Positions 17,172 to 25,733 of a DNA stretch of 41,271 nt are shown here, one piece after another. A program made the translations under genes and the position numbers. Every line of letters begins with the position of its first letter. Within the stretch, counting starts at the first letter, position 1. The DNA comes from Flavobacterium psychrophilum (lineage in GTDB: Bacteria > Bacteroidota > Bacteroidia > Flavobacteriales > Flavobacteriaceae), in assembly GCA_943325515.2 (NCBI GenBank), contig CALPPS020000011.1:1-41271 (forward strand), given 5' to 3'. The notes below the pieces were generated by a model. The model saw nothing but the letters and a program-made list of their open reading frames with translations, had not been told where the DNA came from and ran no database searches.

Positions 17172-17179
17172 TATTTTTG
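17172..17179 (+). promoter_or_regulatory. -7 element TATTTTTG for the FAD dehydrogenase gene
   Basis: TATTTTTG fits TAnnTTTG and lies 47 nt before the ATG at 17227. No -33 TTTG is found at the normal spacing. Confidence 0.4.
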
Positions 17180-17226
17180 TCCCCCGAGATCTTTAGGTCG
17201 AACGGTACAAAGAAAAAAATCAATTC

Positions 17227-18786
17227 ATGCCTCAAGAATTACAACTTCAAGTTTCTCCCGAAATAGCAGCCAATGAAAATTTGCTTCATGAACATGTAGC
17301 AAAATTAGTTCGAGTTTCTACTAAAGTTGTTCACAAAGTTTTGGTTTTGAAGAGATCTATCGATGCTCGTCAAAAAGCAACAAAGGTAAATCTTAAAGTT
17401 TCTGTTTACTTAATAGGAGAGCACTATAATGAACAAAAAATTGAACTTCCCGACTATCAAAATGTCTCCAATTCCCAGGAAGTAATTATTATCGGAGCAG
17501 GACCAGCAGGATTATTTGCAGCATTACAATTAATAGAATTAGGATTAAAACCCATAGTTATTGAGCGCGGTAAGGATGTTCGAGGTCGTCGTAGAGATTT
17601 GAGGGCAATTAATGTTGATCACATAGTTAATGAAGATTCAAATTATTGTTTTGGTGAAGGTGGTGCTGGTACCTATTCTGATGGAAAATTATACACGCGT
17701 TCTAAAAAGCGAGGTGATATTGACAGAATTTTGAAATTACTTGTTGGTTTTGGTGCTACTGCCGATATTTTAGTAGAAGCGCATCCACATATAGGAACCA
17801 ATAAACTACCTCAAATCATTCAAGACATTAGAGAAAAAATTATTGAATGTGGTGGAAAGGTTTTATTTGAAACTCGCGTAATAGATTTCGTCATAAAAAA
17901 TAACGAGATACAAGGTGTTATTACTCAAAATGGAGGCATGATTGCTGCTAATAAATTAATTTTAGCAACAGGTCATTCCGCTCGCGATATTTTCGAATTA
18001 CTTGACAGAAAAAAAATATTTATCGAGGCAAAACCATTTGCACTTGGTGTTCGTGCAGAACACCCTCAGGAATTAATTGATAAAATTCAGTACAGTTGCG
18101 ATTATCGTGGTGAACATTTGCCTCCTGCGCCTTATTCAATCGTAAAACAAGTTAATGGTCGTGGTATGTACTCGTTTTGCATGTGTCCGGGTGGTGTAAT
18201 TGCACCTTGTGCTACAAGTCCAGGCGAAGTGGTTACTAATGGTTGGTCGCCTTCCAAAAGAGATCAAGCAACAGCAAATTCAGGTATTGTGGTAGAATTA
18301 AAACTAGAAGACTTTAAGCCATTTGCCAAATTTGGTGCTTTGGCTGGTATGGAATTTCAAAAAAGTATTGAACAAAAAGCTTGGGATTTGGCAGGACAAA
18401 CTCAAAAGGTTCCAGCCCAACGAATGATTGATTTCACACTAAATAAAATTTCTTCGGATATTCCAAAAACCTCTTATATACCTGGTACTACTTCGGTTGA
18501 TATGGGACAAGTTTTCCCTGGTTTTTTAACCCAAATAATGCGCGAGGGTTTCATCGAATTTGGAAAGGCAATTCGAGGATATATGACTAATGACGCCATT
18601 CTTCATGCACCCGAAAGCAGAACTTCTTCACCAGTTCGAATTCCGCGAGATAATGAAACTTTGGAACATATTCAAATTAAAGGACTTTATCCTTGTGGAG
18701 AAGGTGCTGGATTTGCCGGAGGAATTATTTCGGCCGCTATTGATGGGGAGAAGTGTGCTCAGAAAATTGCTGAGGTTTTAAAGTAA
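17227..18786 (+). CDS. FAD-dependent dehydrogenase/oxidoreductase (COG2509 type)
   Basis: The 519-residue flavoprotein has an N-terminal extension of about 85 residues and then a dinucleotide-binding motif, VIIIGAGPAGLFAALQL (86-102), with ERGKDVRGRRRD at the end of the second strand. It also has YCFGEGGAGTYSDGKLYTR, a glycine-rich substrate and FAD segment typical of this uncharacterised family, and a C-terminal FAD-closing motif (LYPCGEGAGFAGGI). It is cytosolic. The reaction is unknown for most members. Cysteines in FCMCPGG and CATSP near the middle are conserved in my memory of the family. It stands alone between convergent or divergent neighbours. Confidence 0.82.
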   Translation: MPQELQLQVSPEIAANENLLHEHVAKLVRVSTKVVHKVLVLKRSIDARQKATKVNLKVSVYLIGEHYNEQKIELPDYQNVSNSQEVIIIGAGPAGLFAALQLIELGLKPIVIERGKDVRGRRRDLRAINVDHIVNEDSNYCFGEGGAGTYSDGKLYTRSKKRGDIDRILKLLVGFGATADILVEAHPHIGTNKLPQIIQDIREKIIECGGKVLFETRVIDFVIKNNEIQGVITQNGGMIAANKLILATGHSARDIFELLDRKKIFIEAKPFALGVRAEHPQELIDKIQYSCDYRGEHLPPAPYSIVKQVNGRGMYSFCMCPGGVIAPCATSPGEVVTNGWSPSKRDQATANSGIVVELKLEDFKPFAKFGALAGMEFQKSIEQKAWDLAGQTQKVPAQRMIDFTLNKISSDIPKTSYIPGTTSVDMGQVFPGFLTQIMREGFIEFGKAIRGYMTNDAILHAPESRTSSPVRIPRDNETLEHIQIKGLYPCGEGAGFAGGIISAAIDGEKCAQKIAEVLK

Positions 18787-18801
18787 AAACAAGTCGCCCT
18801 T

Positions 18802-19680
18802 TTACTTTTCTATTTTGTCGAACAAATTGTGAATTTTTAGTAGTATTACGCCAAATAAAATAGCAATTACAATTAATACAATATTTAAAAATCCATCGGT
18901 GCTAAAAGACAATTTGATTAGTATTGTTGAAATTATAAAACCAGAATTGCGGATAACTCTGTTAAACTTATCAGAGTGTAAAAATGAAAATAACAATAAC
19001 AATACATCTACAAGTATTAGAATTGTAAAAAAATCATCAAAAAATATTTTGTTTATGTCTTTGATATCGGTGACAATTTTACCAATAGAGAAGAAGCTTT
19101 CATAGAACCAGTGTCCAAGACTATAGACTGACAATATCAAGAAAACGGGTACAAGACAAGTGGCAACGGTTTTCTTTAAATGGATAAATTTTACAATTTC
19201 GGGTTTGATTGTTTGATTTTCATTCTTGCTGCCTTCTTTTACTAATTTGTAATAAATAAATATTAGAAAAAACATGATGAGAATGGCAACCAAATCACTA
19301 GTGAATAAAATATCATTTTTAATGGCAAACCAGTTTGATGAAAATTCAATGTGTGATAAGTCTTTAAAAATTCTTCTTATTACAATAAGTGCGATTATTT
19401 CATATTGCTTCCCGATATAAATAGCGGTAGATTTGGGTAAATAATAGAGTAATAGATATACTTCATATATAAGTATAAATGAAAATGGGGTATAAATTGC
19501 CGATATAGGGTTGCTCAATAATCTTGAATTGTCATCGATTGTGATAATATCCAAATTGACCAAACCAATTATTGCTAGGTGCATTAAAAAACTTATTATA
19601 GCTACATAAACGATAATTATTTCGCTCTTTTCTTTTACTTTTTCAGATAAAAAATAATTATAAAATTTTGATACTACCAT
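18802..19680 (-). CDS. Polytopic membrane protein of unknown function
   Basis: A 292-residue protein with about eight hydrophobic helices and short polar loops; I do not recognise a family. The segment NPISAIYTPFSFILIYEVYL followed by YYLPKS and IGKQYEIIALIVIRRIF looks like a functional core, since it mixes polar and charged residues with membrane helices. The second half holds HLKKTVATCLVP and HWFYESFF. It ends 15 nt from the convergent FAD dehydrogenase. Upstream and divergent lie two tiny membrane proteins (19824-20180) that may be partners. Transporter, channel or sensor roles are all possible. Confidence 0.75.
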   Translation of the reverse strand: MVVSKFYNYFLSEKVKEKSEIIIVYVAIISFLMHLAIIGLVNLDIITIDDNSRLLSNPISAIYTPFSFILIYEVYLLLYYLPKSTAIYIGKQYEIIALIVIRRIFKDLSHIEFSSNWFAIKNDILFTSDLVAILIMFFLIFIYYKLVKEGSKNENQTIKPEIVKFIHLKKTVATCLVPVFLILSVYSLGHWFYESFFSIGKIVTDIKDINKIFFDDFFTILILVDVLLLLFSFLHSDKFNRVIRNSGFIISTILIKLSFSTDGFLNIVLIVIAILFGVILLKIHNLFDKIEK

Positions 19681-19823
19681 AAGTTGATTTTGTTTTTTGT
19701 TTAATTAAAAATTAAAAGTATTAAACAATATATTGATAAATAATATGTAAATTTACAAAAACATTGTAAATGTTTAATTTAATAACGGTTAATTAATAAT
19801 TTAAAAAATAGAAAAATTTAATT

Positions 19824-20003
19824 ATGTTTAATAAATTTAAAAAATCTGAACTCTTTATTTTAGTTATTGTGGTATGTTTAATTTTTATATCTGAATACAT
19901 TTATTTAGTTGAGAATAACTTCAAAAAAGCAATTTTTATAGGTCTGTGGCCACCTACAATTGTTGGGTTATTAATTTTCTTTAATCTCAAACTCAAAAAA
20001 TAA
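19824..20003 (+). CDS. Small two-helix membrane protein (59 residues)
   Basis: ATG at 19824 opens a 59-codon frame: a basic start (MFNKFKKSE), a first membrane helix (LFILVIVVCLIFI), a short loop with YLVENNFKKA, a second helix (TIVGLLIFF) and a basic end (NLKLKK). The layout, with lysines at both ends, fits a hairpin with both termini in the cytoplasm. Its stop TAA is followed directly by ATG of the next small gene, so the two form a tight pair. I do not recognise a family. Reality is supported by topology and by the abutting partner rather than by homology. Confidence 0.5.
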   Translation: MFNKFKKSELFILVIVVCLIFISEYIYLVENNFKKAIFIGLWPPTIVGLLIFFNLKLKK

Positions 20004-20180
20004 ATGAAAAATTTAGACATTTTAATTTTCACCTCAGTTGTAGTTTTTTGTTTCATTGCTTTTTTTGTTTCGACATTCAGGGCTTTTGAAAATAATGCTA
20101 TCAACAAGGATTATTTAGCTAATAAAAGGGGAATAATTTCTCGTTTTCTTGCTTATTTAGAAAGTTTAGTTTCTGAATAA
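20004..20180 (+). CDS. Small single-helix membrane protein (58 residues)
   Basis: The frame begins with ATG immediately after the preceding stop (TAAATG). It encodes a single membrane helix near the N-terminus (ILIFTSVVVFCFIAFFV) followed by a charged cytosolic tail (RAFENNAINKDYLANKRG, then ISRFLAYLESLVSE). The tail is amphipathic and could dock on a partner. With the two-helix protein before it, this resembles small accessory-subunit pairs of membrane complexes; which complex is unknown. The unknown membrane protein on the other strand (18802-19680) is the nearest candidate partner. Confidence 0.5.
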   Translation: MKNLDILIFTSVVVFCFIAFFVSTFRAFENNAINKDYLANKRGIISRFLAYLESLVSE

Positions 20181-20269
20181 TATCTAAGCAGATTTTTAAT
20201 TTTAATAATTTATTTCACTACTAATTAAAATCAATATTTAATAAAAACTTTTAACGTAAAAACTTCAAG

Positions 20270-21850
20270 ATGAATTTTATACCAGAAGAATTCCAAATTA
20301 CAAATGTATTACATCAAAATACTTATCTCGTTAATGGCGAACTAAAAAAATGGACAGGCGAAACCTCCGAAGTTTTTTCCACAATATCCTCGACTGAGAT
20401 TTATGCACCAACATTACTTGGCACCATACCAACAATGGGCGAAGCTGCTGCCGATGAAGTTATCAAATCTGCTGTTGATGCTTATGATAAAGGACAAGGA
20501 ACATGGCCAACAATGAAAGTCAGTGAACGAATTAGATGCATGGAGCAATTTGTCACTCAAATGAAAACCACTCGTAGCGAAGTAGTCAAATATTTGATGT
20601 GGGAAATAGGAAAATCACTTGGAGACTCAGAGAAAGAATTTGACAGAACGGTCGAATATATTTACGACACCATAGAAGATTACAAACAATTAGATAGAAG
20701 ATCTGCTCGTTTTTCCAAAAGTCAAGGTGTAAATGCTATGGTACGTCGAGGTCCGTTAGGTGTTGTATTGTGTCTTGGCCCTTATAATTATCCGTTGAAT
20801 GAAACTTTTTCGTTATTAATTCCTGCCATTATTATGGGTAATACTGTGATTTTTAAACCTGCTAAACACGGAGTACTACTGATTTCTCCGCTACTTGAAG
20901 CGTTCAGAAGTAGTTTTCCCAAAGGTGTTATTAATATTGTATATGGTAGAGGTAGAGATGTGGCATCACCAATAATGAAATCTGGAAAAATAGATATTTT
21001 GGCTTTGATTGGCAATAGTAAGTCTGCTATTGCTCTGCAAGACCAGCATCCAAATAAAAATCGTTTGCGTTTGATTTTAGGATTGGAAGCAAAAAATCCT
21101 GCGATTATTCTTCCTGATGCCGATTTGGATTTGGCTATTCAGGAATGTGTAATGGGAACACTTTCTTTTAATGGACAGCGTTGCACGGCTTTGAAAATTC
21201 TATATGTTCACGAGTCAATTGCAGAAGAATTCAACCGAAGATTTGTGGAGAAAGTTGATGCGTTAGCTTTTGGAAACCCATGGGAGAAAGGCGTGTCCTT
21301 GACACCATTACCCGAAGTTGAAAAACCAAATTATATTCAAGAATTAATAGATGATGCTACAACCAAAGGCGCAAAAGTTATTAATACCAAAGGTGGCGAG
21401 CGCACCGAAAATTATATTTTCCCTGCGGTTTTATTTCCAATTAACAAAGCAATGCGGGTTTACCATGAAGAGCAATTTGGCCCCGTAATTCCTATTTTGA
21501 CTTTCAAAGACATTCAAGAACCGTTGAACGATATGGCTGAGTCTAACTATGGTCAACAAGTGAGTTTATTTGGTAAAGATATTAAAACAATTGCTCCACT
21601 TATAGATACATTGGTCAATTTGGTTTGTCGTGTGAATTTGAATAGTTCATGCCAGCGTGGTCCTGATGTGTATCCATTCACGGGAAGAAAAGACTCCGCT
21701 GTAGGGACTTTGAGTATTCATGATGCATTGCGTTCTTTTTCTATCAGAACATTTGTAGCCTCAAAAGATAATGCTTATAATAACGAAATCTTGCAAGCTT
21801 TATTAAACAGCAAGGAATCTAACTTTATTACTACTGATTATATTTTATAA
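20270..21850 (+). CDS. gapN: NADP-dependent non-phosphorylating glyceraldehyde-3-phosphate dehydrogenase (GapN, ALDH family)
   Basis: The 526-residue enzyme is an aldehyde dehydrogenase with N174 in GPYNYPLNE, general base E273 in [18 protein letters not shown], and nucleophile C305 in [10 protein letters not shown]. The C-terminal [18 protein letters not shown] matches GapN's SQRGPD.FPF.G.KDS better than other ALDH families. GapN oxidises glyceraldehyde-3-phosphate to 3-phosphoglycerate with NADP+, giving NADPH but no ATP. It is monocistronic, with a long hairpin after it. The usual LGGKDA is replaced by LGLEAKNP, so substrate identity should be held with some caution. Confidence 0.85.
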   Translation: MNFIPEEFQITNVLHQNTYLVNGELKKWTGETSEVFSTISSTEIYAPTLLGTIPTMGEAAADEVIKSAVDAYDKGQGTWPTMKVSERIRCMEQFVTQMKTTRSEVVKYLMWEIGKSLGDSEKEFDRTVEYIYDTIEDYKQLDRRSARFSKSQGVNAMVRRGPLGVVLCLGPYNYPLNETFSLLIPAIIMGNTVIFKPAKHGVLLISPLLEAFRSSFPKGVINIVYGRGRDVASPIMKSGKIDILALIGNSKSAIALQDQHPNKNRLRLILGLEAKNPAIILPDADLDLAIQECVMGTLSFNGQRCTALKILYVHESIAEEFNRRFVEKVDALAFGNPWEKGVSLTPLPEVEKPNYIQELIDDATTKGAKVINTKGGERTENYIFPAVLFPINKAMRVYHEEQFGPVIPILTFKDIQEPLNDMAESNYGQQVSLFGKDIKTIAPLIDTLVNLVCRVNLNSSCQRGPDVYPFTGRKDSAVGTLSIHDALRSFSIRTFVASKDNAYNNEILQALLNSKESNFITTDYIL

Positions 21851-21856
21851 AAAAAG

Positions 21857-21920
21857 TTAAATACAGATATCACAAATTACCACAAATTCATCTTTGCTAA
21901 TTTGTGATATCCGTGTTAAA
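21857..21920. terminator. Long inverted repeat between gapN and msrBA, probable bidirectional terminator
   Basis: GATATCACAAATTA (21866-21879) and TAATTTGTGATATC (21898-21911) are a perfect 14-bp inverted repeat. With some mismatches the pairing extends outwards to about 23 bp (to 21857 and 21920). The CACGGATATCACAAATTA-like word resembles a dispersed repeat I have seen between convergent genes in Bacteroidota genomes. Its place between convergent stops suits termination. Confidence 0.6.
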
Positions 21921-21933
21921 TATGATTTTAAAA

Positions 21934-23037
21934 TTACGATTTCTTTTTTAATCGTTCTTTAAAAACCTTTTCAAATTTTTCAAGCTTCGGTTGGATTACC
22001 ATTTGGCAATAGGGTTGGTTTTTATTATTTTGATAATACCCTTGATGATAGGATTCTGCTTTATAGAATTTCTGCAATGGTTCAAGTGTGGTTACAATTT
22101 TGTTAGAAAAAACTTTTTCATTTAACTCTTGAATTAAACTCTCAGCTACTATCTTCTCATTTTCATTTTTATAAAAAATGGCAGAACGGTATTGCGTTCC
22201 GGAATCTGCGCCTTGACGGTTTAGTGTTGTTGGGTCGTGAACAGTAAAAAACACTTGGAATATCTCGTCTAAGTTTGTTTTGGATTTCTCATACGTGATT
22301 TCAACGACTTCTGCGGCACCAGTTCTGCCTGTACAAACTTCTTCATAACTAGGATTTTCAACTGTTCCACCTGCATAACCAGAATAGACACTTTTTACGC
22401 CCTCCAGGTTTTCGTAAACAGCTTCCACACACCAAAAACAACCACCACCAAGAACTACAGTTTCCAAATTTCCTGTAGCTGAGGTAACTCCATCTGGAAC
22501 AAAGTCTAGGGAAATGGCATTCATGCAATAGCGTTTTCCAGTTGGCTCTGGACCATCGTCAAAAAGATGTCCCAAATGGCTGTTACATCTGCCACAAAGC
22601 GCTTCGGTACGTTTCATACCATAAGAATTATCATCTTTGAAAACGACGCTATTTTTGTTTTCTTGTTCAAAAAAACTTGGCCAACCACAACTACTCACAA
22701 ATTTTTGTTCTGATTTGAAAAGTTTCAATCCACAAGCAGCACAATAATAGGTGCCTTTGGTTTCAGATTGCCACATTTTTCCAGTGAATGCTCTTTCGGT
22801 ATCAGCTTCTCGAGCAACAGCATACAAATCAGCTGATAAAACTTTTTTCCATTCAGCATCTGATACATTTAACTTTGTATTGTCTGTATTTGAATAATAA
22901 GGATTTTCGGGTTTTGAAATCACGTTTTCCATAGTAGTAGTTTTTTTTATTGAGTTTTGGTTGCTGTTAATTTGCCCACAAGCATTCAACATGAATAGTG
23001 GTGTCAAAAGTATGAACTTAAAAAAGTATTTTTTCAT
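21934..23037 (-). CDS. Lipoprotein MsrB-MsrA fusion, methionine sulfoxide reductase
   Basis: The 367-residue protein begins with a lipoprotein signal (LNAC, lipid Cys C20). An MsrB domain follows (about 58-185) with zinc cysteines C99, C102, C148 and C151 and catalytic C171 in KRYCMN. An MsrA domain (about 192-360) has the nucleophile C200 in GGGCFWC and the usual YAGG and HDPTTLNRQG segments. It repairs both R- and S-methionine sulfoxide in envelope proteins. The B-before-A order is the less common of the two fusion orders. It has a minus-strand promoter at 23060-23087 and is convergent with gapN. Confidence 0.93.
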   Translation of the reverse strand: MKKYFFKFILLTPLFMLNACGQINSNQNSIKKTTTMENVISKPENPYYSNTDNTKLNVSDAEWKKVLSADLYAVAREADTERAFTGKMWQSETKGTYYCAACGLKLFKSEQKFVSSCGWPSFFEQENKNSVVFKDDNSYGMKRTEALCGRCNSHLGHLFDDGPEPTGKRYCMNAISLDFVPDGVTSATGNLETVVLGGGCFWCVEAVYENLEGVKSVYSGYAGGTVENPSYEEVCTGRTGAAEVVEITYEKSKTNLDEIFQVFFTVHDPTTLNRQGADSGTQYRSAIFYKNENEKIVAESLIQELNEKVFSNKIVTTLEPLQKFYKAESYHQGYYQNNKNQPYCQMVIQPKLEKFEKVFKERLKKKS

Positions 23038-23059
23038 AGTAATTGATTTAAATCAAGTA

Positions 23060-23087
23060 CAAATTTACATTACAATTACCACTCAAA
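23060..23087 (-). promoter_or_regulatory. Promoter of the msrBA gene
   Basis: On the minus strand TTTG (23087-23084), a 16-nt spacer and TAAATTTG (23067-23060) match the Bacteroidota -33/-7 pattern, about 22 nt before the ATG at 23037. The spacer is one nt shorter than usual. Confidence 0.5.
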
Positions 23088-23174
23088 ATGTCAGTTAGAT
23101 TGCAAATTGTTATCATTTAAGGAAAGTTTAACGGTTGTTCGAGGTTTGTAATTATTAAGCCTTATTTTTTTTCG

Positions 23175-23182
23175 TATTTTTG
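23175..23182 (+). promoter_or_regulatory. -7 element TATTTTTG for idi
   Basis: TATTTTTG fits TAnnTTTG and lies 17 nt before the idi ATG at 23200. A TTTG at 23145-23148 is upstream but 26 nt away, longer than usual. Confidence 0.4.
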
Positions 23183-23199
23183 GAAGATTATTTAAAATT

Positions 23200-23727
23200 A
23201 TGGATGAAGAAAAAGTAATCTTGGTGAATGAACAAGATGAACCTATCGGGTTAATGAATAAATTAGAAGCACATGAAAAGGCAATTTTACATCGTGCTTT
23301 TTCGGTTTTTGTGTTAAATAAAAATAATGAAATTATGCTACAACAGCGTGCTCATCACAAATACCATTCACCATTACTTTGGACCAATACTTGTTGCAGT
23401 CACCAGCGTGAAGCAGAAACTAATATACAAGCTGGGACACGAAGATTGTTTGATGAAATGGGATTTAAAACTGAACTTAAAGAATTGTTTCATTTTATAT
23501 ACAAAGCACCATTTGAAAATGGTTTGACCGAACATGAATTGGACCATGTCATGATTGGTTATTATGATGAAGAACCTATCATCAATCCTGAAGAAGTAGA
23601 AAGTTGGAAATGGATGAAATTAGAAGAGGTAAAAAAAGACATGTTTCTTAATCCCGGTATCTACACCGTTTGGTTCAAAATTATTTTCGACAAATTTTAT
23701 CATTTCCTAGAAGAACATAAGATTTAA
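23200..23727 (+). CDS. idi: Isopentenyl-diphosphate delta-isomerase, type 1 (Nudix fold)
   Basis: A 175-residue Nudix-fold enzyme that interconverts IPP and DMAPP for isoprenoid synthesis (carotenoids, menaquinone, undecaprenyl carriers). Landmarks: HRAFSVFVLN, QQRAHHKYHSPLLWTNTCCSH with the catalytic Cys at C65/C66 (probably C66), the Nudix-like RRLFDEMGF segment, and ELDHVMIGYY with the acidic metal and proton-relay residues. The length is the family norm. It has its own -7 box at 23175-23182. A spacer with short reiterated ATCAACAATC words (23772-23815) separates it from the QueD-like gene. Confidence 0.93.
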   Translation: MDEEKVILVNEQDEPIGLMNKLEAHEKAILHRAFSVFVLNKNNEIMLQQRAHHKYHSPLLWTNTCCSHQREAETNIQAGTRRLFDEMGFKTELKELFHFIYKAPFENGLTEHELDHVMIGYYDEEPIINPEEVESWKWMKLEEVKKDMFLNPGIYTVWFKIIFDKFYHFLEEHKI

Positions 23728-23771
23728 GAATGCTGATTTTTGATTTGAGATTTCGGAATGATAAAAATCAA

Positions 23772-23815
23772 CAATCTTAATTCGTTAATCAACAATCATA
23801 AATCAACAATCGTTA
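23772..23815. repeat. Degenerate short tandem words (AATCAACAATC type) in a spacer
   Basis: Three ATCAACAATC or ATAAATCAACAATC copies with spacers lie between idi and the QueD-like gene. Their complement (GATTGTTGATT) faces a TGATTTTTGATTT stretch at 23735-23750. This is a low-complexity intergenic repeat of a kind common in flavobacteria. Confidence 0.45.
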
Positions 23816-23835
23816 ATTAAAAAGCCTAAATCACT

Positions 23836-24246
23836 ATGAAAGTTACAGTATCAAGAAAAGCCCATTTCAACTCGGCACATCGATTGTATCGCAAAGATTG
23901 GTCTACAGAAAAAAATGATGCCATTTTTGGCAAGTGCAATAATCCCAATTTTCATGGACATAATTATGAACTAATCGTTTCGGTTACTGGAGAAATTGAT
24001 CAAGAAACAGGTTTTGTAATTGATGTTAAAATTCTAGCCGATTTAATTAAAGAACATGTTGAAAATGCTTTCGATCATAAAAATCTAAACCTAGATGTTT
24101 CCGATTTTTCTGATTTAAATCCAACTGCCGAGAACATAGCAGTGGTTATTTGGCAAAAGCTTAGAAAATATATTGATACAAATAAAGATTTAGAGGTTGT
24201 GTTATATGAAACACCACGAAATTTTGTAACCTATAAAGGAGAATAA
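23836..24246 (+). CDS. 6-carboxy-5,6,7,8-tetrahydropterin synthase / 6-pyruvoyl-tetrahydropterin synthase family (QueD-like)
   Basis: The 136-residue enzyme has the zinc ligands H15 (FNSAHRL), H40 and H42 (FHGHNYE), catalytic C34 in FGKCNNP, a DVKILADLIK segment, the DHKNLN motif with the conserved Asp-His, and the anchoring Glu in VVLYETPRN. QueD makes 6-carboxytetrahydropterin for queuosine; homologues make pyruvoyl-tetrahydropterin. The other queuosine genes are not nearby, so QueD is likely but not certain. The stop overlaps the ATG of the peroxiredoxin gene (TAATG), so the two are cotranscribed. Confidence 0.88.
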   Translation: MKVTVSRKAHFNSAHRLYRKDWSTEKNDAIFGKCNNPNFHGHNYELIVSVTGEIDQETGFVIDVKILADLIKEHVENAFDHKNLNLDVSDFSDLNPTAENIAVVIWQKLRKYIDTNKDLEVVLYETPRNFVTYKGE

Positions 24247-24695
24247 TGGCACTTATAGTAGGCGATAAAATTCCTTTTTTCACTTCTATTGATAGCAAGG
24301 GGAATTCCTTTGGTATAATTGATTATATTGGCAAGCCCTTGGTGATTTATTTTTACCCAAAGGATGATACACCGGGTTGCACCATTCAAGCCTGTGCCTT
24401 TCGCGACCAATATGAAGATTTTAAAGCATTAGGAGCAGAAGTAATAGGAATTAGTAGTGATAGCTTGCCATCCCATCAAAAGTTTATTTCTCGTTACAAA
24501 CTTCCTTTTATATTGCTTTCTGATTTTGATAAAAAGATTAGAACACAATTTGGCGTTCCAAATGATTTTTTGGGTTTACTTCCCGGAAGAGCTACCTATG
24601 TTATTGATAAAAATGGAGTTGTTCAATTAATTTTTGATAACACATCAGCAAAAATTCACATTCAAAAAGCACTCGAAATTCTGAAAAGAATGTAA
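24246..24695 (+). CDS. Peroxiredoxin, BCP/PrxQ type
   Basis: A 149-residue thioredoxin-fold peroxidase with the motif YPKDDTPGCTIQAC: T42, peroxidatic C45 and resolving C50 five residues later, the atypical 2-Cys PrxQ layout. The conserved Arg is in SRYKLPF or in GRATYVIDK. It reduces hydrogen peroxide and lipid peroxides in the cytosol, drawing electrons from thioredoxin. Its ATG overlaps the stop of the QueD-like gene, and manA starts 20 nt downstream. The linkage to a pterin enzyme and a sugar isomerase looks like simple operon packing. Confidence 0.92.
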   Translation: MALIVGDKIPFFTSIDSKGNSFGIIDYIGKPLVIYFYPKDDTPGCTIQACAFRDQYEDFKALGAEVIGISSDSLPSHQKFISRYKLPFILLSDFDKKIRTQFGVPNDFLGLLPGRATYVIDKNGVVQLIFDNTSAKIHIQKALEILKRM

Positions 24696-24715
24696 GTTTG
24701 TTTAAAATCTTGTAG

Positions 24716-25678
24716 ATGAAATTATATCCGTTACAATTTGAACCCATTTTGAAGGAAAGAATTTGGGGTGGAACCAAATTAAAAACTTATCTCAACAAAC
24801 CTATAATATCTAATATTACTGGGGAAAGTTGGGAAATTTCATCAGTTGAAAATGATGTTAGTGTTGTTTCTAATGGAGTTTATAAAGGAAAATCACTAAA
24901 CGATTTGATTAATGAATTTCCCGAAGCTATTTTAGGAACTACTGTTTACGCAAAATTTGGAAAACAATTCCCCTTACTTTTTAAATATATTGATGCTCGC
25001 GAAGATTTGTCTATTCAGGTACATCCAAATGATAAACTAGCAAAAGAGCGTCACAATTCGTTTGGAAAAACAGAAATGTGGTACGTAATGCAAGCTGATG
25101 AAAACGCCCGCTTGATTTTAGGTTTCAAAGAAAAATCTTCTGCAGAGGAATATGTTCAAAACCTAAATAATAAAACGTTGCTCACTATTTTAGATACCAA
25201 AAAAGTAAAACAAGGTGACGTTTTCTTTTTGGAAACAGGAACTGTTCATGCCATTGGTGCTGGAACTGTGATTGCAGAAATTCAACAAAAATCGGATATT
25301 ACTTATCGTCTTTATGACTTTGATAGAGTAGATGCTAATGGAAATTTGCGTGAGTTGCATATTGATTTAGCTTTAGGAGCTATAAATTATGAAACCGTAG
25401 AAGCACAAAAAGACTATTCAAAAAAAGAAAATGTTACTAATTCAATAGTTGATTGTCGCTTTTTTACCACTAATATAATTCCTTTGAATGGAGAAGTAAA
25501 AGTGAATAAAAACCAAAACTCTTTTACTGTTTATATGTGTGTTGATGGAAGTTTTGAAATGACAATTAATAAAGAAATTTTTCAATATTGTAAAGGCGAC
25601 ACCCTTTTAATACCTGCTTCATTGACTGATTTTCAATTCAATGGAAATGCTTCTGTATTAGAAATTTATATTTCGTAG
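24716..25678 (+). CDS. manA: Mannose-6-phosphate isomerase, type I (class I)
   Basis: The 320-residue cupin enzyme interconverts mannose-6-phosphate and fructose-6-phosphate and feeds GDP-mannose synthesis for surface glycans. The zinc ligands are visible: Q101 and H103 in IQVHPND, E120 in GKTEMWYV and H179 in GTVHAIGAGT. The start motif RIWGGTKL is typical. Residues 270-320 form a second cupin half. It lies 20 nt after the peroxiredoxin gene. The -33 box of the next gene begins immediately after its stop. Confidence 0.93.
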   Translation: MKLYPLQFEPILKERIWGGTKLKTYLNKPIISNITGESWEISSVENDVSVVSNGVYKGKSLNDLINEFPEAILGTTVYAKFGKQFPLLFKYIDAREDLSIQVHPNDKLAKERHNSFGKTEMWYVMQADENARLILGFKEKSSAEEYVQNLNNKTLLTILDTKKVKQGDVFFLETGTVHAIGAGTVIAEIQQKSDITYRLYDFDRVDANGNLRELHIDLALGAINYETVEAQKDYSKKENVTNSIVDCRFFTTNIIPLNGEVKVNKNQNSFTVYMCVDGSFEMTINKEIFQYCKGDTLLIPASLTDFQFNGNASVLEIYIS

Positions 25679-25708
25679 TTTGTAATCTAAAGAAATAATG
25701 TAATTTTG
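25679..25708 (+). promoter_or_regulatory. Promoter of the small gene at 25734
   Basis: TTTG (25679-25682), an 18-nt spacer and TAATTTTG (25701-25708) match the Bacteroidota promoter pattern, with the ATG 25 nt downstream. The -33 box starts directly after the manA stop codon. Confidence 0.7.
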
Positions 25709-25733
25709 CGCCAAATTTAAAATTTACAAAAAA

